A DNA stretch of 64,000 bases. Source: Clostridium cibarium (GTDB taxonomy: Bacteria; Bacillota; Clostridia; Clostridiales; Clostridiaceae). The notes below the pieces were generated by a model. It did no database searches. It saw only the letters and a list, made by a program, of their open reading frames with translations, and was not told the DNA's origin. The position numbers and the translations under genes were made by a program. Shown piece by piece: positions 55,795 to 63,960 of the stretch (positions within the stretch are counted from its first letter, which is position 1; every line of letters starts with the position of its first letter). The stretch is taken from positions 1 to 64,000 of the forward strand of contig NZ_JACSRA010000007.1 of assembly GCF_014836335.1 (NCBI RefSeq). The letters are read 5' to 3'.

Positions 55795-56610
55795 ATGGAT
55801 AGTGTTGGGGGCAAGATAAGAAAAGTACGAAAAGTCAGAGGGTATAGCCAACAAAGTTTATCAGATGGAATTTGTTCACAAAGTGAGTTAAGTAAAATTG
55901 AAAATAATCAATTACTACCAAGCGCTGATTTATGCTACAAAATAGCAAATAAGTTGGATATAAATATAAGCGAATTATTAGATGATAATTTACAGGGAAT
56001 AGAGATATATAAATTTAAAAATTTAACGGAATTATATTATATGAGAAAATTTGAAGAATGTTTAAATATTATAGAAACATTGGATAAAGAAAGTCTTTTA
56101 AAATACGAGCAACTGGTGAGTTATTTAAAAGGGGGATGTTACTATCATCTTAAGAAAGATTTAAAAGAAGCAACAAAATTACTAGAAAATGGGTTATTTA
56201 TGACTTACACGGAATTTAAGCTAAATCCAATGCCAATAGAAATACATTTTATAAATTTGCTTGGTGTTCTATATGCGGAGAATAATAATAACATGGCAGA
56301 TACTTATTTAAGCAAATGTCTAATATTAATACAAAAAAATTTGTATCAAGATATCCATTATATCAATTTTTCTAAGTGTTATTATAACATCGCAAAATAT
56401 CATCTAATAAAAAAAAGATTAATAGAGGCAGAGAATGCAGCATCTAAAGGAATTGAATGGTGCTTAAAAAATCAAACACTATATAATTTGTTAGATTTAT
56501 ATAATTTGTTTATTGAAATATATAATAAAAGTGACAAACAGAAGTTATCTAGTAAAATGCAAAGATTAGCTAGAGCTTTAACGTCAATATATAAAATATA
56601 CAAAATATAA
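55795..56610 (+). CDS. RRNPP-type regulator (XRE HTH + TPR-like repeats)
   Basis: 271 aa from ATG 55795 (AGGGGGCGG upstream). Residues ~5-65 are an XRE helix-turn-helix (IRKVRKVRGYSQQSLSDGICSQSELSKIENN). Residues ~75-265 are helical repeats resembling TPRs (YYMRKFEECLNIIETLDKE, KDLKEATKLLENGLF, MADTYLSKCLILIQ, KKRLIEAENAASKGIEW). This is the Rgg/PlcR/NprR layout; such proteins bind a secreted short peptide and switch target genes. It is divergent from the bacteriocin gene, so it is the likely regulator. No cognate peptide gene was found next to it. A TTGTCT/TATAAA pair at 55754-55782 seems too close to the start to be its promoter. Confidence 0.8.
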   Translation: MDSVGGKIRKVRKVRGYSQQSLSDGICSQSELSKIENNQLLPSADLCYKIANKLDINISELLDDNLQGIEIYKFKNLTELYYMRKFEECLNIIETLDKESLLKYEQLVSYLKGGCYYHLKKDLKEATKLLENGLFMTYTEFKLNPMPIEIHFINLLGVLYAENNNNMADTYLSKCLILIQKNLYQDIHYINFSKCYYNIAKYHLIKKRLIEAENAASKGIEWCLKNQTLYNLLDLYNLFIEIYNKSDKQKLSSKMQRLARALTSIYKIYKI

Positions 56611-56701
56611 TTATACTAGTCTTTAGAATTAAATTATCTTCAATTTTATGTAATCACTAGAAAATCAAATTAGCTTAGCAAAAAATCTTCCTTATTGTGC
56701 A

Positions 56702-56730
56702 TTGAAAATAAGCAGTTATATATATATAAT
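56702..56730 (+). promoter_or_regulatory. Promoter of the cyclophilin operon
   Basis: TTGAAA (56702-56707) and TATAAT (56725-56730), 17-nt spacer. A 19-nt palindrome, GATAATA-CTAGT-TATTATC, lies at 56760-56778, between the transcription start and the ribosome site. Confidence 0.7.
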
Positions 56731-56801
56731 AAGTATAATGAATTTATAAGGATAAATATGATAATACTAGTTATTATCAGAATTGAAGGGAGAAAAGTAT
56801 T

Positions 56802-57323
56802 ATGAAAAAACCAATAGTTACTATAAGTATGGAGAATGGTGGAATTGTTAAAGCAGAGCTTTATCCAGAAATAGCTCCAAATACAGTAAATAATTTTATA
56901 GATTTAATTAAAAGAGGATTTTATGATGGGGTAATATTCCACAGGGTGATTCCAGGTTTTATGATTCAAGGGGGTTGTCCAGAAGGAACAGGAATGGGAG
57001 GCCCTGGATATAGTATAAAAGGGGAATTTTCACGTAATGGGTTCAAAAATGAATTAAAGCATTCAAGAGGTGTTTTATCAATGGCTAGAACAATGGATCC
57101 AAATTCAGCAGGAAGTCAATTTTTTATTATGGTTAAAGATGCTCCACATTTAGATGATCAATATGCTTCATTTGGTAAAGTGATTGAGGGTATGGAAGTA
57201 GCAGATGAAATAGTAAATACAAAAAGAGATTATAATGATAAGCCATATGAAGATCAAGTTATAAAATCTATGACAGTTGAGACTTTTGGAGAAGAATATA
57301 AAGAACCAGAAATAATTGAATAG
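56802..57323 (+). CDS. Cyclophilin-type peptidyl-prolyl isomerase
   Basis: 173 aa, single cyclophilin domain without signal peptide, so cytoplasmic. Signatures: APNTVNNFIDLIKRGFYDG, FHRVIPGFMIQGG, SMARTMDPNSAGSQFFIM and FGKVIEGMEVAD. The active-site Arg (FHR) and Phe/Gln are present. Start after AAGGGAG. First of three closely spaced genes with the DUF3783 and XRE genes. Confidence 0.95.
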   Translation: MKKPIVTISMENGGIVKAELYPEIAPNTVNNFIDLIKRGFYDGVIFHRVIPGFMIQGGCPEGTGMGGPGYSIKGEFSRNGFKNELKHSRGVLSMARTMDPNSAGSQFFIMVKDAPHLDDQYASFGKVIEGMEVADEIVNTKRDYNDKPYEDQVIKSMTVETFGEEYKEPEIIE

Positions 57324-57337
57324 TTGAGGTGAAAGGT

Positions 57338-57703
57338 GTGCTAGAAAATAGTAAGTGTATTTTAGTTTATGGACTTAGTAATGAAGAACTAGAAAAACTT
57401 AAGATGGCAAACCTGAAATTTATTAATGTAACACCAGATATGGCAGATATGAAGGTTAAGGATATAATTAGTGGGATTAAGATAATAAATTATAATGAAA
57501 GTATATCTAAAGAAAGATTAATTTTATTTAATAATTGTGAATCAAAGGAATTATCCGTATTAATACCATATGCCAGGAAGATTGTTGTTGGAGTTATATT
57601 AGCTGTAGTAACACCATTAACAGAGAATTGGACATTTAAATATCTCTTAGAACATTTAATAGGAGAAAGAGAATGGATTGAAAGTAGGCAGGAAGGAAGA
57701 TAG
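57338..57703 (+). CDS. DUF3783 domain protein
   Basis: 121 aa from GTG 57338, which has GAGG 7 nt upstream; GTG 57329 lies within that site. Contains ILVYGLSNEELEKL, LLFNNC-type and ARKIVVGVILAVVTPLTENWTFKYLLEHL segments of DUF3783. Function unknown; typically follows ppi genes in clostridia. Ends 4 nt before the next start. Confidence 0.75.
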   Translation: MLENSKCILVYGLSNEELEKLKMANLKFINVTPDMADMKVKDIISGIKIINYNESISKERLILFNNCESKELSVLIPYARKIVVGVILAVVTPLTENWTFKYLLEHLIGEREWIESRQEGR

Positions 57704-57707
57704 AACT

Positions 57708-58394
57708 ATGAGTAGAGTTGGGGAGAAAATAAAGGACGCAAGATTAAAATCTGGACTTACACAAAAGGCATTAGCTAAGAAATTAGGAGTATCTGATAAA
57801 TATATAAATGAAGTTGAAATTGGTAGAAAAGTGGTACCGGAAAGTTTTATTGATAAAGCAGCAAAAGTACTTAATGCTAATTTAAACGATATAAATATGG
57901 TAGTCACTGATGATGCACTAATGGAAGAAAGAAAGCAGGAAGTGGTAAAAGCTAAAGTAAGTAAAGTTTCTTCAAGAACTTTAGGAGAGACTTCAGAAGT
58001 TTGGACAGATGCTTTTTCATCAGTTTTAAAGAGAGTAAATATTTATGACTATAGTTTAAATGATATATTAGGAGGCAAAGAGTTACCTAATTACTCTAAT
58101 AAGGTTGAAGGATATGTTGCTGATAAAGTTCTATACTTAAAGATAGAAGATAATGATATGTCTGGATTTAGAATTATGAAAGATGATATAGCATTTTCTC
58201 ATTTAGTCAAGGAAGTAAGTAATGGGATATTCCTAATTGAGCATAAGGGTAAAAGAATTATTAGACAAATTAAACTAATAGGTAATGCGAGAGCTCTTCT
58301 TATTAGTAATGGTGGGTCTGTAATTACTGAGACAATTGAATTAAATAATATTAAAGTTATAGCGAAATTAGAAAGATTAGAGATATCTTTATAA
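57708..58394 (+). CDS. XRE regulator with degenerate S24 (LexA-like) C-terminal domain
   Basis: 228 aa from ATG 57708 (AGGAAGGA upstream). The N-terminal HTH has LKSGLTQKALAKKLGVSDKYINEVEIG. The C-terminal ~100 residues look like the S24/LexA fold (LYLKIEDNDMSGFRIMKDDIAF, then GIFLIEHKGKRIIRQIKLIG). The position of the autocleavage Ser in the usual GDSM motif is Asp (NDM), so self-cleavage should not occur. It could sense a ligand by this fold instead. Monocistronic or end of the ppi operon; terminator at 58401-58440. Confidence 0.75.
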   Translation: MSRVGEKIKDARLKSGLTQKALAKKLGVSDKYINEVEIGRKVVPESFIDKAAKVLNANLNDINMVVTDDALMEERKQEVVKAKVSKVSSRTLGETSEVWTDAFSSVLKRVNIYDYSLNDILGGKELPNYSNKVEGYVADKVLYLKIEDNDMSGFRIMKDDIAFSHLVKEVSNGIFLIEHKGKRIIRQIKLIGNARALLISNGGSVITETIELNNIKVIAKLERLEISL

Positions 58395-58400
58395 ATGCGT

Positions 58401-58440
58401 AAAAGAGTTGTTTAGAATAAAATTCTAAACAACTTTTTTT
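58401..58440 (+). terminator. Terminator of the cyclophilin-DUF3783-XRE unit
   Basis: AGTTGTTTAGAAT pairs with ATTCTAAACAACT, loop AAA, then seven T residues. Confidence 0.95.
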
Positions 58441-58473
58441 CTTAGTAATTAATTTAGATTTCTATAATAATTT

Positions 58474-60342
58474 ATGGATTATAGTGAAACATATACTTGG
58501 CTTTTTTCATATATTGATATTATTAATTTATTGGAGGCCTATGTGGAAAACTCAAGTAATACAACAAATTTGATAAAAAATGTTCCTGAAAGTATATTAA
58601 GTAAATTGAACTTTATGTCAAAGGTAAGTAAGAATGCAAGTGAAGTTATAGAAGTAATTGTACTATATGGAGAAAATTTTGAAAGAGTAAATGAATATGT
58701 AAATAGCATTGGAGCCAAGTTACAAGATTTAGGATATGGGTATGGGATAGTAACAATAAAGGCTACAGATGTTGATAAGTTAGCTCAGAATCCGGATCTT
58801 CAATATATTGAGCTACCTGCTAGTCTTTATTTCTCAGATGCAGCTAGCAATAGAGCTTCTTGCATTGATAGATCACGTAGTACTTATGATGTATCTGGAA
58901 GAGGAATTATAATAGGCTTTGTTGATTCAGGAATAGATTATACTCATCCTGCATTCAGAAATGAAGATGGAACTACTAGAATTGAATATATCTATGACTT
59001 AAGTTTAGAGGGAGCTATTTACGATAAAAATCAAATAAACCAGGCTTTAAAAAATCAAGATCCTTTTTCAATTGTTCCATCTTATGATGTTATTGAACAT
59101 GGTACTCATGTAGCTGGAATAGCTTGTGCTGGAGGAAAAATAGATGCTAAATATTATGGAGTAGCACCCAATTCATCTATTATTATGGTGAAAAGTGCAA
59201 GAGGAAATTTCACATTAAGTACTCAAGTAATGAGAGGATTAAAGTTCTTAGTTGATAAAGCTAATGAGTTAAAGATGCCACTTGTAGTTAATTTAAGTTT
59301 AAGTACAAATGATGGTGCACATAAGGGAACTAGCCTTTTAGAACAATATATAAATACAGTATCAACTTTAGAAAGAATAACCATAGTAGTTGCTGCAGGA
59401 AATGAAGGAAGTGCAGCTCACCATGTAGGAGGGGTTATAGAAGAAGAAAATATAATAAAGTTTAATGTAGCAGAAGATGAAACAGCAGTAGTTATAAATT
59501 TATATAAATCTATACTTTCTAAAATAAGTATAGAATTAATCACACCAGTAGGAGGGACAACAGGAGCGGTTATAGTTGAGGAAGGTTATAAAGAAGGCGT
59601 AATATCAAGAAATAGATATCAAATTTATAATACCGGGCCAAGGCCCTTTGATATTAATGGAGAAATAGGTATATCTTTAATTAGTGGAGGCAACTTTATA
59701 TTGTCTGGAGAATGGACAATTATAATTAGACTGATAGATAAGTACAAGGGTATTTATCAGATGTGGTTACCTATAGCAGAAGGACTTAATGAAAAAACTA
59801 AGTTTTTAAGTCCTACAATTACAAATACATTAGGTATTCCTGCAACTGTAAATTCAGTTATTTCTGTAGGGAGTTACAACTATGTTACAAGGATGATATC
59901 ACCATTTAGTGGGAGAGGAGTTCCTACAATTTATGGAGAAGTAAAGCCGGATGTGGTAGCTCCAGGGGAAGGGATAACATCTGCAATTCCTAATGAATCT
60001 TTTGATACAAAAACAGGGACATCAATGGCGGCACCGCATGTAGCAGGCATTTGTGGATTGATGATGGAATGGGGAATAATTAAGGAAAATGATCCATTCT
60101 TATATGGGAATCGTCTTAAGTATTATTTAATTATGGGAGCGAGAAGAGATCGAGCAGATGTTGTTTATCCAGATATTAGTTGGGGATATGGTGAGGTGTG
60201 TGCAAGTAATAGTTTCGAGGAAGTAATAGATGCTTTAAACATAATAAGTACAGCTGGCCCGCAATTTAGAGAAGAAAAAGTATTAACCCAGTATAATGAG
60301 TATAACATAGGTAAATTATTTATTCGGAGGCCACATATGTGA
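58474..60342 (+). CDS. cspB: Csp-type subtilisin-like germination protease (S8 family)
   Basis: 622 aa. An N-terminal prodomain (~1-125) is followed by a subtilase with a complete triad: Asp in IGFVDSGIDYTHP, His in EHGTHVAGIACAG and Ser in TGTSMAAPHVAGICG, plus the large insert seen in Csp proteins. Csp proteases cleave pro-SleC during spore germination, and sleC lies just downstream. The assignment as CspB rests on the intact triad and context. The start is uncertain: ATG 58474 has no ribosome site, while GTG 58543 follows GGAGG by 5 nt. No CspA or CspC pseudoprotease is next to it. Confidence 0.85.
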   Translation: MDYSETYTWLFSYIDIINLLEAYVENSSNTTNLIKNVPESILSKLNFMSKVSKNASEVIEVIVLYGENFERVNEYVNSIGAKLQDLGYGYGIVTIKATDVDKLAQNPDLQYIELPASLYFSDAASNRASCIDRSRSTYDVSGRGIIIGFVDSGIDYTHPAFRNEDGTTRIEYIYDLSLEGAIYDKNQINQALKNQDPFSIVPSYDVIEHGTHVAGIACAGGKIDAKYYGVAPNSSIIMVKSARGNFTLSTQVMRGLKFLVDKANELKMPLVVNLSLSTNDGAHKGTSLLEQYINTVSTLERITIVVAAGNEGSAAHHVGGVIEEENIIKFNVAEDETAVVINLYKSILSKISIELITPVGGTTGAVIVEEGYKEGVISRNRYQIYNTGPRPFDINGEIGISLISGGNFILSGEWTIIIRLIDKYKGIYQMWLPIAEGLNEKTKFLSPTITNTLGIPATVNSVISVGSYNYVTRMISPFSGRGVPTIYGEVKPDVVAPGEGITSAIPNESFDTKTGTSMAAPHVAGICGLMMEWGIIKENDPFLYGNRLKYYLIMGARRDRADVVYPDISWGYGEVCASNSFEEVIDALNIISTAGPQFREEKVLTQYNEYNIGKLFIRRPHM

Positions 60343-60404
60343 CATTCACAAATAGGGTGGTTATTGCATAAAATGTATATGAAGTAATATACTAGGAGAA
60401 ACAA

Positions 60405-61721
60405 ATGGCAGAAGGTCAATTAAAGGTTCAGTGTTATAAAGGTCAAAGTTATGTACCTGTAGATGGTAGTAAAGTAACAATAAATCCTTCAAACAGTAAT
60501 GCGAGAATGGACTATTTAAGGGTTGATTTAACTACAGATGCTACTGGGCAGACAGCGCCAATAAGCTTAAGCGCACCACCAATAGAGTATTCAAATGAAC
60601 CAACAGATAATGCTCCATATAGTTTGTATGATATAAGGGTTGAGAGAGATGGGTTTCAAGACGCTATTATAAGAGAAGTGCAAGTGTTCCCTGAACAGAC
60701 AGCATTGCAGAGAATAAATTTAATAGAAAGGGCTAATAAGCCTAGTACCGTTGAGGAGATAGTTGTGTTACCTAACACTTTGTTTGGAGATTATCCAGAG
60801 AAGATTCCAGAAGATCCAGAAAAACCTCTTCCGCCTCCATCTAGTGGAGTGGTTTTACCAAATCCAGTAGTACCAGAATTTATTACAGTACATCAAGGTG
60901 GTCCTAATGAGGCAGGACCCAATTTTAGGGTTCCTTATAAGGAATATGTTAAAAATGTTGCATCTAGTGAAATATACTCAACTTGGTCATCAAATACTAT
61001 AAGAGCTAATGTATTTTGTATAATATCTTTTACTTTAAATAGAATATATACAGAGTGGTATAGAGGAAAAGGAAAGAATTTTGATATAACTAATTCAACT
61101 GCATATGATCATGCTTTTAATTATGGAAGAAATATTTATGATAACATAAGTGTTATAGTAGATGAGTTATTTGCAACTTACGTAAGAAGATTTGGAAGAA
61201 AACAACCTTTGTTAACTCAATATTGTGATGGAAAGAATGTTCAGTGTCCACAGTGGTTGAGTCAATGGGGTAGCAAAACATTAGGGGATCAAGGAAGGCC
61301 ACCGTATGAAATTTTAACCAATTATTATGGAAGTGACCTTGAATTAAAAACTGCAGAACAGGTCAAAGGTAGCCCAAGTTCTTATCCAGGATATGATTTA
61401 AGAGTAGGGTCAAGGGGGGAACCGGTAAGAGTGATACAAGGACAACTAAACAGAATATCTGAGAATTACCCACTTATACCAAAGCTTGCAGTAGATGGAG
61501 TGTTTGGTAGAAAAACTGAGGAATCTGTAAAGGTATTTCAAAGTGTATTCAACTTACCACAAACAGGAATAGTAGATTATAAAACATGGTATAAAATTTC
61601 AGATGTTTATGTGGGAGTAACAAGGATAGCAGAACTTAGAGGAGAGAATAATATATTTTATCCAGTAAATGATATAGGATATAGAAGTGAGGAAGAACCT
61701 CATTTTAAATATCCAAAGTAA
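60405..61721 (+). CDS. sleC: Spore cortex-lytic pre-pro-enzyme SleC
   Basis: 438 aa, the length I recall for C. perfringens SleC. Lytic transglycosylase-type enzyme that degrades spore cortex after processing by a Csp protease. N-terminal prepro region (~1-150) with a Pro-rich linker (PEKIPEDPEKPLPPPSSG); a SpoIID-like catalytic domain (~155-310, SSEIYSTWSSNTIRANVF, FNYGRNIYDN); C-terminal peptidoglycan-binding domain (VRVIQGQLNRI, VDGVFGRKTEESVKVFQ). Start after TAGGAGA, 62 nt after cspB; the two are co-transcribed. No classical signal peptide, as expected for a spore-assembled enzyme. Confidence 0.93.
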   Translation: MAEGQLKVQCYKGQSYVPVDGSKVTINPSNSNARMDYLRVDLTTDATGQTAPISLSAPPIEYSNEPTDNAPYSLYDIRVERDGFQDAIIREVQVFPEQTALQRINLIERANKPSTVEEIVVLPNTLFGDYPEKIPEDPEKPLPPPSSGVVLPNPVVPEFITVHQGGPNEAGPNFRVPYKEYVKNVASSEIYSTWSSNTIRANVFCIISFTLNRIYTEWYRGKGKNFDITNSTAYDHAFNYGRNIYDNISVIVDELFATYVRRFGRKQPLLTQYCDGKNVQCPQWLSQWGSKTLGDQGRPPYEILTNYYGSDLELKTAEQVKGSPSSYPGYDLRVGSRGEPVRVIQGQLNRISENYPLIPKLAVDGVFGRKTEESVKVFQSVFNLPQTGIVDYKTWYKISDVYVGVTRIAELRGENNIFYPVNDIGYRSEEEPHFKYPK

Positions 61722-61732
61722 AACTAAATTTA

Positions 61733-61785
61733 AATGCATAATGTATCAAAATTTATAGAAGTTTATTTTGAGTACATTATGCATT
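61733..61785. terminator. Terminator-like hairpin after sleC
   Basis: AATGCATAATGTA pairs with TACATTATGCATT, with an inner TCAAAAT/ATTTTGA stem. T-runs are short. It lies between convergent genes. Confidence 0.65.
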
Positions 61786-61787
61786 GT

Positions 61788-62693
61788 TTATACTCCTTCA
61801 AAGTTAAATGTAGGAATGTAATTTTTATTATTTGTTCCATTCTCCTGAATAAAGCCATTACTAACCCCTATAGATGCCGCATAATCTATTAAGGAATTGT
61901 AGTGATTGGGATTTAATGGCTTGTTTATTTCTGGATAACTTGATGCAGTATGCATAGGTGTATATTGATTCATTATGCTTATATAAACCTTGTTACCAAA
62001 GGTGTTGTATATTGCATCTATAATTTTCTTTGAGTCAAACAATAGCCCTGGTAGCATGAGATGCCTTATCATAACACCCTTGAGTATTTTGCCGTCTGAA
62101 TCAAATAATGGTTCCCCTACTTGATTAAGCATTTCCTTTAGAATAGGAATGATATTATCTACATAATGTGTAATTTTCGAATATTTAAGTGCATATTTAT
62201 CATTAAAATATTTAAAGTCAGGAAGATAAACATCAATATATCCATCTAGAGATTTAATAGTTTCTAAAGAGTCATATCCATTAGTGTTATAAAGGATGGG
62301 TAATGTTAAGCCATCTCTTTTAGCTATTTCAATAGCTTCTTTTATTAGTGGAACATAGTGTGTTGGGGTTACTAAGTTTATATTGCTAGCTCCTTTATCT
62401 TGAAGTTCTAAAAATATCTCACTTAATCTTTCCACTGTTATATATTTTCCTTTAAATTCTTGACTTATATCATGGTTTTGGCAAAATACACATTTTAAAT
62501 TGCAATGTGAAAAGAATACTGTTCCTGAACCTTTTCCCAAAGATATAGGAGGCTCTTCCCAAAGATGAAGATAAGCTTTAGCTATCTTTATCCTACTATC
62601 GGCAGCACAAGCACCTAATTCGCCTTTAATTCTGTTTACATTACAGTTTCGTCTGCATAAGTTGCAGTTTATGAGTTCTTTAGAATATTTCAA
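61788..62693 (-). CDS. Radical SAM protein (PflX/COG1313-like)
   Basis: 301 aa from a TTG start (GGAGGTG upstream). N-terminal extra cysteines CNLCRRNCNVNR, then radical SAM motif CNLKCVFCQNHD (CxxxCxxC) at ~70. The pattern YLPDFKYFN and the PflA-like layout place it in the PflX group, annotated as pyruvate formate-lyase activating-like, but its substrate is not known. No glycyl-radical enzyme is nearby. Confidence 0.88.
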   Translation of the reverse strand: MKYSKELINCNLCRRNCNVNRIKGELGACAADSRIKIAKAYLHLWEEPPISLGKGSGTVFFSHCNLKCVFCQNHDISQEFKGKYITVERLSEIFLELQDKGASNINLVTPTHYVPLIKEAIEIAKRDGLTLPILYNTNGYDSLETIKSLDGYIDVYLPDFKYFNDKYALKYSKITHYVDNIIPILKEMLNQVGEPLFDSDGKILKGVMIRHLMLPGLLFDSKKIIDAIYNTFGNKVYISIMNQYTPMHTASSYPEINKPLNPNHYNSLIDYAASIGVSNGFIQENGTNNKNYIPTFNFEGV

Positions 62694-62756
62694 AAGAGCA
62701 CCTCCTGTTTAAGTATTCAATAAATTATAAGTCTAATAGGAGGCGATTACAAGAAG

Positions 62757-63818
62757 TTAATTTGACATTTTATCTTTATGCTTATAGTAGAAAATTAAGC
62801 ACTGAATTATAAATATTAAGCTTAGAACACCAAATAAAGGATACAGAGTAGATATTAAGTTAGTAAAACCGATTTGAGATATAGGCAAAGCTATGACTAA
62901 TACTAAAAAAATACCTCTTTCAAATTTTATATTAAAGGTTTGTTCAAGAGTTTTACTTATTGAATATACATCTGAAACTTCTGTTGAGAACATTTCTAAC
63001 CAAATGATTATTAAAAGTAAAGCTTGTATAACTGGACCAAATCTTTGAGCAACGAACAATAGTGGTATTTCGTATTCGTAAATATAAGGTTGATTAATCA
63101 TAAGCATAAGATTAATCATACAGCAAAGTAGAGTGAGACCTATAGCGCCAAAGAAAATACCTATAATCATTGTTTTTGATTTTTTCATTTGCGTACTTAA
63201 AGGAACTAGTACACCAGAGGAGCAGAGAATATTATATCCAGCATATAGAATAGTTGAGAGCAAAATCCCTTCTCTTTTAGGCTTAAAACTGGCTATATTG
63301 TCGATAGTGACCATTTCTCTGCAAAATAAAAAGTATAGGATGGTAATTATAGTTATGGTAGTTATTAAGGCTGGGACAATAAAAGAATTTACTTCAATTA
63401 AGCCATCTGTTCCTCTAATTAAAAAAAATGAAGCTAAAGCAATCATAATTAATGAACCGGCAATTTTAGGTATACCAAAAAATTGATTAATTAAAGCACC
63501 ACTTCCAGCTATTATTATTGATGCACTTGATATTAAATAAAGTGTGGTTATAACTCCGGTAAGTTTACCTAAAAGGTTAGGACTTATTATTTTCATTACA
63601 TCACTATAAGAGTTAAGATTATAGTTAACACTTATTTTTGAAATAATAGATCCCATTATTATGTAGAATGTACCACATAAAATTATCCCTAAGAAACTCT
63701 TTACACTAAATGAGGTGAAGAATTGGGTTATTTCCTTGCCAGAGGCTAGTCCAGCACCAACGATAGTGCCAATAAAAACTACAGCTATCTGAAATATTTT
63801 AGTAATCTCTTTATTCAC
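62757..63818 (-). CDS. YkvI family membrane transporter
   Basis: 353 aa from GTG (AAAGGA upstream) with ~10 membrane segments. The N-terminal FIGTIVGAGLASGKEITQFF is the family hallmark and resembles LeuT-fold amino-acid transporters and GerAB-type germinant proteins. Substrate unknown. Downstream of it on the same strand is the radical SAM gene, 63 nt away, so they may be co-transcribed. Confidence 0.85.
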   Translation of the reverse strand: MNKEITKIFQIAVVFIGTIVGAGLASGKEITQFFTSFSVKSFLGIILCGTFYIIMGSIISKISVNYNLNSYSDVMKIISPNLLGKLTGVITTLYLISSASIIIAGSGALINQFFGIPKIAGSLIMIALASFFLIRGTDGLIEVNSFIVPALITTITIITILYFLFCREMVTIDNIASFKPKREGILLSTILYAGYNILCSSGVLVPLSTQMKKSKTMIIGIFFGAIGLTLLCCMINLMLMINQPYIYEYEIPLLFVAQRFGPVIQALLLIIIWLEMFSTEVSDVYSISKTLEQTFNIKFERGIFLVLVIALPISQIGFTNLISTLYPLFGVLSLIFIIQCLIFYYKHKDKMSN

Positions 63819-63960
63819 AATATATTTCCTTTCTAAGTTGTTTCTAATAACAAATATATTAATGATGTATATGTATTTATTCTAATTCAATGGTATAAGG
63901 AGAATTTTCTAAGGAAAACTAAACTTATTAGTATCTAGTAATAAGAAAGAGGAGTTTTTT

